Below, one piece after another: positions 7,670-14,066 of a stretch of DNA of 18,932 nt. A program made the translations under genes and the position numbers. The notes under the pieces are model-generated. The model searched no databases, had not been told where the DNA came from, and saw nothing but the letters and a program-made list of their open reading frames with translations. The DNA is from an uncultured Chlorobiota bacterium (GTDB taxonomy: Bacteria; Bacteroidota; Bacteroidia; Bacteroidales; JAADGE01): contig CAMZKI010000284.1 of NCBI GenBank assembly GCA_947311125.1, forward strand, positions 1 through 18,932, given 5' to 3'. Position 1 is the first letter of the stretch. Every line of letters starts with the position of its first letter.

Positions 7670-8725
7670 ATGCATAAAACAATATTAGTTACGGGAGGCG
7701 CAGGATTTATAGGTTCGCACGTTGTTCGCTTATTTGTTAATAAATATCCGGAGTATAAAATTGTAAACCTTGATGCCTTAACTTATGCCGGAAATCTTGA
7801 GAACTTATCGGACATAAGTTCAAAGCCCAATTATATTTTTGAAAAAGGAGATATTACAGACACTGATTTTGTTAATAAACTTTTTGAAAGATATTCTTTT
7901 GACAGTGTTATACATCTTGCTGCCGAATCGCATGTTGACAGGTCAATAGTAAATCCGGGAGCTTTTATCAGTACAAATATTCTCGGGACGGTAAATTTGT
8001 TAAATGCGGCAAGACATTTTTGGAATGACGATTTTAAAGACAAGCGATTTTATCACATATCTACCGATGAGGTTTACGGTTCGCTCGGTGAAGAAGGCTT
8101 CTTTACGGAAACTACCGCATACGATCCTCGGAGTCCTTACTCTGCATCTAAGGCAAGCTCCGATCACCTTGTAAGAGCATATTTTCATACATATAAATTA
8201 CCGGTTGTAATTTCAAATTGTTCAAACAATTACGGTCCTAACCAATTTCCGGAAAAATTAATCCCGCTGGCAATAAACAACATAAAAAACAATAAACCTG
8301 TTCCGATTTACGGAAAAGGAGAAAATGTAAGAGACTGGCTTTATGTTATTGACCATGCCGATGCCATAGATTTAGTATTCAGAAAAGGTAAGACAGGGGA
8401 AACATATAATATCGGGGGGAATAACGAATGGAAAAATATTGACTTAATCAGAAAACTTTGCGAAATTGCCGACAGAAAGCTCAGAAGAAAAAAAGGTGCG
8501 TCAGCCGAACTTATAATTTTTGTTAAAGACAGGGCAGGGCATGACTTGAGGTATGCCATTGATTCCTCAAAGATTCAAAATGAACTCGGGTGGAAACCTT
8601 CGGTTACTTTTGAAGAGGGTTTGGAAAAAACTATTGACTGGTATTTGCAAAATGAAAATTGGATGGCAGGAATCCTTGACGGCAGTTATGAAAAATATTA
8701 TGAAGAACAATATGTTAAAAGATAA
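7670..8725 (+). CDS. rmlB: dTDP-glucose 4,6-dehydratase
   Basis: RmlB (RfbB) converts dTDP-glucose to dTDP-4-keto-6-deoxyglucose with bound NAD, the second step of dTDP-rhamnose and related deoxysugar synthesis for surface glycans. From the ATG at 7670 it has 351 residues, the usual size. It has the short-chain dehydrogenase fold: GGAGFIGSH (9-17), LDALTYAGN (34-42, typical of this enzyme), HLAAESHVDRS (82-92), the catalytic STDEVYG (131-137) and YSASK (157-161) with Tyr157/Lys161, NNYGPNQFPEKLIP (187-199) and YGKGENVRDWLYV. I rejected the longer GTG start (7637) because family members begin at MxKxILVTGG and a -7 box overlaps the GTG. RmlA, C and D are not adjacent. This is a solitary biosynthetic gene, divergent from nadB. 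Confidence 0.95.
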   Translation: MHKTILVTGGAGFIGSHVVRLFVNKYPEYKIVNLDALTYAGNLENLSDISSKPNYIFEKGDITDTDFVNKLFERYSFDSVIHLAAESHVDRSIVNPGAFISTNILGTVNLLNAARHFWNDDFKDKRFYHISTDEVYGSLGEEGFFTETTAYDPRSPYSASKASSDHLVRAYFHTYKLPVVISNCSNNYGPNQFPEKLIPLAINNIKNNKPVPIYGKGENVRDWLYVIDHADAIDLVFRKGKTGETYNIGGNNEWKNIDLIRKLCEIADRKLRRKKGASAELIIFVKDRAGHDLRYAIDSSKIQNELGWKPSVTFEEGLEKTIDWYLQNENWMAGILDGSYEKYYEEQYVKR

Positions 8726-8732
8726 TTAAACC

Positions 8733-8808
8733 TTTTTGTTTTTTTCATGTCAAAAGAAGCAAACAAACAAAAATAAGTTAATAATTAAAATTCAAACGAC
8801 ATGAAAAA
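8733..8808 (+). promoter_or_regulatory. Alternative hairpins around the start of the Spy-like gene
   Basis: TTTTTCATGTC (8741-8751) is the perfect complement of GACATGAAAAA (8798-8808), which contains the ATG (8801-8803) of the next gene. A competing AT-rich stem pairs TTTTTGTTT (8733-8741) with AAACAAAAA (8765-8773). The two stems meet at base 8741 and could only weakly coexist. If both are in the mRNA, one fold hides the start codon. This is structure read by eye; no energies were calculated. Confidence 0.35.
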
Positions 8809-9250
8809 CAAAAAAAATTTATTAATCGCAACATTGTTAATTTTTTTATCTGCCGGGCTTTTTGCTCAAGCAGGAAATAATGTGCCGCAAAGCAAAAAAA
8901 GCGGGATGTTTATGAATATTCCCGATTTAACGGATACCCAAAAAGAGCAGCTTAATGAAATGAGAACGGCACATATGAAAGAAATGATGCCTTTAAAAAA
9001 TGAACTGAAAGAGAAAGAAGCCCGCCTGCAAACTTTGCAGACATCTGATAACCCGAATATGGATGATATTTATAAGCAAATAGATGAAATCGGAGCAATG
9101 AAAATTAATATGGCAAAAAAACATGCTGATTTTCGACAAAAAGTCAGGAAAATTTTAACAGATGATCAAAGAATTTATTATGACATGCATGCCGGACAAA
9201 AACATAAAAAAATGATGATGAGTAACAAGAAAGATTGTATGAATAAGTGA
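8801..9250 (+). CDS. Spy/CpxP-like periplasmic LTxxQ-motif protein
   Basis: This is a 149-residue secreted protein with signal peptide about 1-23 (LSAGLFAQA, likely cut after AQA). The mature part is helical and charged, with two LTxxQ motifs, LTDTQ (43-47) and LTDDQ (119-123), separated by about 75 residues. That is the hallmark of the Spy/CpxP/CnrX-type family of periplasmic chaperones and metal-stress sensors. Met and His are frequent (HMKEMMPL, MHAGQKHKKMMM), hinting at metal binding. A single Cys lies near the C-terminus (residue 146). There is no neighbouring two-component system or sigma factor, so partners are unknown. An inverted repeat covers its start codon. Stop is TGA, followed by a terminator. 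Confidence 0.82.
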   Translation: MKNKKNLLIATLLIFLSAGLFAQAGNNVPQSKKSGMFMNIPDLTDTQKEQLNEMRTAHMKEMMPLKNELKEKEARLQTLQTSDNPNMDDIYKQIDEIGAMKINMAKKHADFRQKVRKILTDDQRIYYDMHAGQKHKKMMMSNKKDCMNK

Positions 9251-9275
9251 AAAAACAATCGATAATTAAAAATAA

Positions 9276-9326
9276 TAAAACTCCTCGGAAATCTGCAGAT
9301 GCTTAAATTTTCGGGGTGTTTTTTGT
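9276..9326 (+). terminator. Terminator between the convergent Spy-like and DUF2797-like genes
   Basis: AAAACTCCTCGGAAA (9277-9291) pairs imperfectly with TTTTCGGGGTGTTTT (about 9308-9322) and is followed by a T-run. It also has an A-rich 5' side, so it may stop both convergent transcripts. Confidence 0.65.
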
Positions 9327-9339
9327 TTAAATAACCTTT

Positions 9340-10137
9340 TCAATATATAAAGCGCATCCGATACCCGCCGTATTTTCTTATATTTATTACAAAGCCTATA
9401 TCAAATATGAGATATTGACCTTTAATACCGATTAATTTGCCTGAAAATTCAGGTGCTTTATCTAAATTAATGCTTTTTATTTTACCGGGGTAAATTTTAC
9501 CGGGATAATTTATTTCAAAAATTTCATTATCATCGGTTATGTATTTGCTTAAATCACTACGTAATATATCCCTTGCCTTTTCTTTTTCCGACAATAAATT
9601 AATCTTAAAATCAATATTGTTTTTCAGCATTTTTTGCCAACTTGTTTTATCCGATAAATATTTTTTAAGGTCAACCTCAATGAGCCCGGCAATGTGCCTG
9701 TTCGGAGTTTTTGCCAGCTTAACAGCTTTAACGGCACCTTGGTCTATCCATCTTGTCGGGATTTGAGATGCTCGGGTTACGCCGACTTTTAATCCGCTTG
9801 ACAAGGCAAGGTAAACATAGTGGTCGGTAAGGCAGTTTTTTTCCGACCATTCTTTATCTCTTGAAATACCGAGGTGAGCCTCACACAATTCGGGTTGTAA
9901 AATGCAGGGGGCTGTTTCCGGAACGGAAATAAAACACGGGTAACAATATCCTTGTGCGAACGATTTTTTTGTTTTATTACCGCATTTAATACAATTTATA
10001 ACCCCTTTCCACTCTATTCTTAAGTTTTTGCCTATGAGTTCGTTTACAAATATTTCTTCATCTCCCGAGTTCAGATAGTAACGAACCGGACTGTTATACT
10101 CAACCCTCATTTTCAGGATATTAAATTCTTTTTCCAT
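9340..10137 (-). CDS. DUF2797-like protein with Cys cluster
   Basis: From the ATG at 10137 the protein has 265 residues; function is not established. It resembles the DUF2797 family: a Cys-rich region CIKCGNKTKKSFAQGYCYPC (49-68) followed by C78, C85, H88 and C102, enough ligands for one or two zinc sites; then PELCEAHLGISRDKEW (82-97) and YVYLALSSGLKVGVTRASQIPTRWIDQGA (107-135). The last segment (Tyr-x-Tyr, LKVGVTR, then RW) recalls GIY-YIG nuclease-like folds, but that is my inference. The upstream extension to 10221 was rejected: it is a low-complexity Ile/Tyr stretch overlapping the promoter region, and family members begin close to the LKM segment. The gene is alone on the minus strand, divergent from the PspC/PadR cassette. 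Stop TGA lies just before the shared terminator. Confidence 0.78.
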   Translation of the reverse strand: MEKEFNILKMRVEYNSPVRYYLNSGDEEIFVNELIGKNLRIEWKGVINCIKCGNKTKKSFAQGYCYPCFISVPETAPCILQPELCEAHLGISRDKEWSEKNCLTDHYVYLALSSGLKVGVTRASQIPTRWIDQGAVKAVKLAKTPNRHIAGLIEVDLKKYLSDKTSWQKMLKNNIDFKINLLSEKEKARDILRSDLSKYITDDNEIFEINYPGKIYPGKIKSINLDKAPEFSGKLIGIKGQYLIFDIGFVINIRKYGGYRMRFIY

Positions 10138-10144
10138 AATTTTG

Positions 10145-10152
10145 CAAATATA
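10145..10152 (-). promoter_or_regulatory. Candidate -7 element of the DUF2797-like gene
   Basis: TATATTTG on the minus strand (10152-10145) fits TAnnTTTG exactly. It ends only 7 nt before the ATG (10137), so the transcript would be leaderless or nearly so. Confidence 0.4.
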
Positions 10153-10188
10153 AAAAATATAAATTATAAAAAAATATAGTATTATGTA

Positions 10189-10218
10189 TTGCATAGTAGT
10201 ATATTTTATATATATTTG
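10189..10218 (+). promoter_or_regulatory. Promoter of the PspC-PadR-PspC cassette
   Basis: TTG (10189-10191), a 19-nt spacer and TATATTTG (10211-10218) make a full Bacteroidota -33/-7 promoter. The predicted start is near 10224, about 14 nt before the ATG at 10238. Confidence 0.6.
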
Positions 10219-10237
10219 CATAATAAAACTATAAACT

Positions 10238-10762
10238 ATGGAGCAGGTTAAGGAGATAACTATTAACGGCAGAAGTCATAAAATAACCGAAAAAGCGTAT
10301 AGAATGCTTGCAGATTTTATGAAATTCATAAAAAGGACATTGAAAGAGGAGGGGAAGTATTCAGATGCAGAAATCCAGATATCAATTCTTTTAGATATGG
10401 AGACGGAAAACAGAAAACAGGATATTATAGACGTGAAAATTATTAACGAAGTTATAAAAGTTATGAAAGAAAATCATAAAATAAAGTTCAAGCAAAAGTT
10501 TTATGAAGATGAAAAATTTATAAGAAAAAAAGTCAACTATAAGAAAAAAAACAGATTACAGCGGGACAAAAGAGAGAAAATAATATCCGGAGTTTGTGCC
10601 GGAATTGCAAAATATATAGGAATAGACCCGTTATATGTCCGATTGTTTTTTTTAATTGCAACATTGTTCAGAGGATTTTTTATTCCCGTGTATATAATTT
10701 TATGGATTATACTTCCGTCAAACGAACCTAAAAGTAAATGGCAAAATACAGTTTCTCCGTAA
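10238..10762 (+). CDS. PspC-domain membrane protein, first paralogue
   Basis: The 174-residue protein has two parts. Residues 1-80 form a helical cytoplasmic domain (ITINGRSHKITEKAYRML...). Residues about 106-160 are a PspC domain: REKIISGVCAGIAKYIGIDPLYVRL, then a membrane segment FFLIATLFRGFFIPVYIILWIILP. PspC domains occur in envelope-stress (phage shock) proteins and anti-sigma-like regulators. The N-terminal domain is clearly related to that of the PspC protein two genes downstream (the ING/ISG turn, an ITEKAY/IDEDAY-type motif, and an IINEVIKVM/EVGKIIKTM-type helix), so the two arose by duplication. A linker of many Lys/Arg (81-113) joins the parts. It has its own promoter and is 53 nt upstream of padR. 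Regulatory target unknown. Confidence 0.85.
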   Translation: MEQVKEITINGRSHKITEKAYRMLADFMKFIKRTLKEEGKYSDAEIQISILLDMETENRKQDIIDVKIINEVIKVMKENHKIKFKQKFYEDEKFIRKKVNYKKKNRLQRDKREKIISGVCAGIAKYIGIDPLYVRLFFLIATLFRGFFIPVYIILWIILPSNEPKSKWQNTVSP

Positions 10763-10815
10763 CAATCGGTTTTAATTGCGACATTATATAATATAACTAA
10801 AAACAGAGGGCACTG

Positions 10816-11148
10816 ATGAAGATTGAAAACGTAAAAGCACAAATGAGGAAAGGTATTTTGGAATATTGCACATTACAGGTGCTTTCTAAAGGAGATGCGT
10901 ATGCTTCTGATATAATTAAGGAGTTGAAAAATGCGGAACTTATTGTTGTAGAAGGCACACTATACCCTTTGCTTACACGCCAAAAAAATGCAGGACTGCT
11001 GAGCTACAGATGGGAAGAGTCAACTCAAGGTCCGCCGCGTAAATATTACAGACTTACGGATAAGGGACAGAGGGTTTTGGAAGAACTGGATAATTCATGG
11101 AGCAGTTTAACCGAGTCTGTTGAAAAAATAAGAACATCAAACGTATAA
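10816..11148 (+). CDS. PadR-family transcriptional regulator
   Basis: The 110-residue winged-helix DNA-binding protein has the PadR signature: MRKGILEYCTLQVLSKGDAYASDIIKEL (10-37), EGTLYPLLTRQKNAGLLSYRW (46-66) and GPPRKYYRLTDKG (72-84, wing). It is the short, minimal type lacking a long C-terminal effector domain, so it probably dimerises through its terminal helices. It is followed after 5 nt by the second PspC gene and preceded by a PspC paralogue, so it most likely autoregulates this cassette. A GAGG sequence about 8 nt before the ATG is one of the few Shine-Dalgarno-like sites in the window. Confidence 0.92.
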   Translation: MKIENVKAQMRKGILEYCTLQVLSKGDAYASDIIKELKNAELIVVEGTLYPLLTRQKNAGLLSYRWEESTQGPPRKYYRLTDKGQRVLEELDNSWSSLTESVEKIRTSNV

Positions 11149-11153
11149 ATAAA

Positions 11154-11774
11154 ATGAAAAAAACAGTAAGAATACACATTAGCGGGTATATTTTTAATAT
11201 TGATGAAGATGCGTACTTAAAATTAAAAAATTGGCTTGACAGAATTGCCCGAAAATACGAAAATGAAGAAGACGGAGAGGAAATTTTTAACGACATAGAA
11301 GCACGTGTAGCCGAACTCTTTGACGAACAGGCAGGAAATGAGGGAATTATAACTTTGAAAGAGGTTGGCAAGATTATTAAAACAATGGGAAATCCCGAAG
11401 ATTTTGAGCCGGATGAAAAAGAAGAGCAAGACATTTCTGATGATTACCCGAAAGAAAAAAAGAAAAGAAAACAAAAAAGATTATACAGAGATGAGGATAA
11501 TAATGTTTTTGCCGGAGTTTGTGCCGGACTCGGTAATTATTTCGGACTCGATCCTGTTTTTATTCGTCTTATGTTTGTTGCCGCATTTTTTTTAGGCGGT
11601 TTCGGTCCGTTAATTTATATTATTTTATGGATTGTAATACCGAAAGCCGTTACCGTTTCTCAAAAATTAGAAATGCAGGGTGAGCCTGTAACAGTTTCGA
11701 ATATTGAAAAAGCCATAAGGGAAGAGTTTGAGTATGTTAAAGAAAAATGGTTTAAAAAGAGAAAAAAGAAGTAA
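11154..11774 (+). CDS. PspC-domain membrane protein, second paralogue
   Basis: The 206-residue protein has the same architecture as the first gene of the cassette, plus a tail. The N-terminal helical domain (1-83; IHISGYIFNIDEDAYLKLKNWLDRIA, then DIEARVAELFDEQ and EVGKIIKTMGNPEDF) resembles the cytoplasmic domain seen in Bacteroidota PspC proteins. An acidic-then-basic linker (84-109) follows, then the PspC domain (109-163; NNVFAGVCAGLGNYFGLDPVFIRL and a hydrophobic FVAAFFLGGFGPLIYIILWIVIP). The extra C-terminal part (164-206) ends in a helix with a Lys-rich tip. It is translationally close to padR (5 nt). The likely role is envelope-stress sensing under PadR control, inferred from context. 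Confidence 0.88.
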   Translation: MKKTVRIHISGYIFNIDEDAYLKLKNWLDRIARKYENEEDGEEIFNDIEARVAELFDEQAGNEGIITLKEVGKIIKTMGNPEDFEPDEKEEQDISDDYPKEKKKRKQKRLYRDEDNNVFAGVCAGLGNYFGLDPVFIRLMFVAAFFLGGFGPLIYIILWIVIPKAVTVSQKLEMQGEPVTVSNIEKAIREEFEYVKEKWFKKRKKK

Positions 11775-11800
11775 ATGTGTAATAATTCGTTTGTGTAATC

Positions 11801-13705
11801 TTACAAATTGTCCAAAAAAACGTTTAAGTTGTCATTTTTTTTTAGATTAAGTTTCTTCTTTAACCGATAACGGGCATTTTTTACGCTGTAGGGCGAAATA
11901 TTTAAAACCGATGCAGTTTCTTTTAAAGACAAATTAAGTTTAGTTAAAGCACACAGGCGAAAATCATTTGCCGTAAGGTCGGGATTAATTTCTTTCAGTT
12001 TATTAAAAAAAGAGCCGTTAAGTTGTTCAAAATAAACCTTGAATAAGTCCCAATCTTTGTCCACATTTAAACCTGCTTCAAGTTGTTTTTTAACAGAAAA
12101 AAGTTCTTTCTTGCTTTTTTCGTCCATCGTTTTGCTTTTTTCGCTTATATGTTCGCTCAGTTCTTGTAATAATTTATTTTTTTGCATCATATTTAGTGCA
12201 TGACTTGCTAATTGCTTAGTTTTAAACTCTATTTCATCTTTTAATTTTCTCTCTTCAATCTCTTTTTGTTCAAGTTTGGCATTTATAAGCTCCTTTTCTT
12301 TTTTGTGTAAAGCTATTTTTTGTTTTTGAATTTCCGAATCTTTTTTACGCTTAGTTTGAATTCTTACTATAACCAGAATAAAAATAATAACTAAAGAAAA
12401 TATACCGAAAATTAACAATCTGTTATTGGCTTTGTCTATTAGTTCTTTATCTTTCAGCCGCATTATCTCAGCTTCTTTTTGAAAAGTCTCATATTTTGCC
12501 TGAAACTGTGCAAGCTTATTTCGAAAACTTTCGTTTGATATTGAATCTTTAATGTCATTATATTTCTTGTAATAGTCAAAAGCATCCTTATACTTACTTA
12601 AGCGATATAAATTGTCAGAATAAAGTTTGTATGATTTTTCCAGCATCAATCCGAAATTAATTTCTTTTGCAGGCGAGATACAAGAGTCTAAATATAAATT
12701 ACTTAAATAATAGTTTTTAAGATTCCCGTAAGAAACACCGGCAACATTATAAGCAATTGATAAGTCTTCCTTTGTTCCGTATCTTTTGGCATTATTAACA
12801 GTTTTATTTAAATAATATTCAGTACTGTCTTGCTGCCCTTTTTGTGAATAAATTAAAGAAAGGTCATTGTAAACATTTGAAAGCATAGCAGGATAATTCA
12901 ACTTCTTATATTCTTTCAAAGACAGTTGTAAGTTTTTTAATGCAGTTTCATATTCCTTTTTCTCAATATACACGGCAGCAATATTTTTGTATGAAGCTGC
13001 AATCCCCATAATATTTCCTGACTTTAATGCAGCCTCTAAAGCATTTTGATAATGAAATAAAGCAATATCAAACTTATTAATACCGTAATAAATATTACCG
13101 GCAGCTAATTCCGATTTTCCGATTCCCGCCGTATAATTTATTTTTTTTGAAACAATACCCGCCTTTTCCAACATATAAAGAGCCGAATCTCTTTCCGACA
13201 AAATTTCATGTGTATAAGCTTTGTCAATTAATATATCTGCCGTTAAAACAGAATCTTTTACCAATGACACAAATTTCAATGATTTTTTAAAAGCATCTGA
13301 AGATTTAACAAACTCACTTTTATTATAAAGAATATTTCCCAACGCACGATATGCTTCGGCAGAAAATAAACTGTATTTTAATCCGGCAGCTTTTTTTATA
13401 CTCTTTTTTATATAAAGTTCAGCAGAATCCAACTGATTATTCATATAATAAATTTCGCCGACTGAAAGGAACAATTCCAAAACACTGTCTGAAATCAAAT
13501 GGTTTGTTTCGGCAATATGAATCCCTTTCTTTAAATATTTTAAAGCCGATTCAATACTGTCTGTCCGATATTTTTTTGCATACTTTAAATAAGCATTAAT
13601 TCTTTCATTATTATCTGTATTTTCTGATTCTTCATCTGCTGAACTTTGAGCAAGGAGCACAACGGACAGTAAAGAAAGAACAGTCAGAATGATGAGTTTT
13701 TTCAT
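11801..13705 (-). CDS. Membrane-anchored TPR protein with LuxR-type HTH output domain
   Basis: The 634-residue protein has a signal peptide or N-terminal anchor (1-20, ending VVLLAQ), a long periplasmic array of tetratricopeptide repeats (about 33-400; repeated Y-x(n)-A-L-x-Y pattern such as YLKKGIHIAE, ALFHYQNALEAA, YETALKNLQLSLKEY), one transmembrane segment (about 430-448, LLIFGIFSLVIIFILVIV), a cytoplasmic coiled coil (about 452-540, Lys/Glu-rich) and a C-terminal LuxR/GerE-like helix-turn-helix (about 574-630; LTANDFRLCALTKLNLSLKETASVLNISPYSVKNARYRLKKKL). This layout is common in Bacteroidota regulators that work without a separate kinase. Its 3' end lies 26 nt from the convergent PspC gene. 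It is divergent from the repeat-protein operon, a natural candidate target. Confidence 0.92.
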   Translation of the reverse strand: MKKLIILTVLSLLSVVLLAQSSADEESENTDNNERINAYLKYAKKYRTDSIESALKYLKKGIHIAETNHLISDSVLELFLSVGEIYYMNNQLDSAELYIKKSIKKAAGLKYSLFSAEAYRALGNILYNKSEFVKSSDAFKKSLKFVSLVKDSVLTADILIDKAYTHEILSERDSALYMLEKAGIVSKKINYTAGIGKSELAAGNIYYGINKFDIALFHYQNALEAALKSGNIMGIAASYKNIAAVYIEKKEYETALKNLQLSLKEYKKLNYPAMLSNVYNDLSLIYSQKGQQDSTEYYLNKTVNNAKRYGTKEDLSIAYNVAGVSYGNLKNYYLSNLYLDSCISPAKEINFGLMLEKSYKLYSDNLYRLSKYKDAFDYYKKYNDIKDSISNESFRNKLAQFQAKYETFQKEAEIMRLKDKELIDKANNRLLIFGIFSLVIIFILVIVRIQTKRKKDSEIQKQKIALHKKEKELINAKLEQKEIEERKLKDEIEFKTKQLASHALNMMQKNKLLQELSEHISEKSKTMDEKSKKELFSVKKQLEAGLNVDKDWDLFKVYFEQLNGSFFNKLKEINPDLTANDFRLCALTKLNLSLKETASVLNISPYSVKNARYRLKKKLNLKKNDNLNVFLDNL

Positions 13706-13763
13706 TATTGCAACTTTTTTTAGTTTGTAAATATAAAAAAAATAAAATATATAATTTTCTGCA

Positions 13764-13783
13764 TTGATGACCTTTTGATGACC
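13764..13783. promoter_or_regulatory. 9-bp direct repeat, candidate operator
   Basis: TTGATGACC occurs at 13764-13772 and again at 13775-13783, an 11-bp pitch of about one helical turn. It sits between the divergent TPR-LuxR gene and the surface-protein genes, where a regulator could act on both. Imperfect (7 of 8) -7 elements lie either side: TATATTTA on minus (13735-13728) and TTTTTTTG on plus (13814-13821). Confidence 0.4.
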
Positions 13784-13830
13784 TCAATTTTCTCTTGTCT
13801 CAATATAAATTGGTTTTTTTGTAGTTAAAA

Positions 13831-14055
13831 ATGATACTTGCCGTTAAAAAAGGAAATACTGTTTTTGTTTCTTCCGATGAAATACTGAAAAGCGGAATTA
13901 TTGAAATTGATAATGGGTACGGAAAAAACCTTTATAAAAAAACATTTGTCAATACCGATTTTGAAACAATAACAATCAAAAATCAAAAAGGAAAATTAAT
14001 TCTTCGAATAAAAAGTAATCAAAAACTTATATACCAAAAAACATTTACAAACTAA
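13831..14055 (+). CDS. Small hypothetical protein (74 aa), beta-rich
   Basis: I do not recognise this 74-residue protein with confidence. It has no signal peptide or membrane segment. The pattern IIEIDNGYGKNLYKKTF...ETITIKNQKGKLILRIKSNQKLIYQKTF is a run of short beta strands separated by Gly/Asn turns. It weakly recalls the C-terminal sorting domains of type IX secreted proteins (V-x-I-x-N-x-x-G-x-x-V-Y ... G-x-Y-x-L-x-I), but here it stands alone. It starts 11 nt upstream of the 1209-residue repeat-protein gene, so it is likely the first gene of that operon. ATG at 13831 is preceded by the A-rich leader usual here. It could be a detached sorting/assembly domain or a remnant of a larger gene. 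Confidence 0.55.
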   Translation: MILAVKKGNTVFVSSDEILKSGIIEIDNGYGKNLYKKTFVNTDFETITIKNQKGKLILRIKSNQKLIYQKTFTN

Positions 14056-14066
14056 AACTGACAAAC

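Noticed and set aside
10138..10221. N-terminal extension of the DUF2797-like protein
   Set aside because: It is a low-complexity Ile/Tyr/Phe stretch produced by AT-rich promoter DNA and contains both divergent -7 elements.
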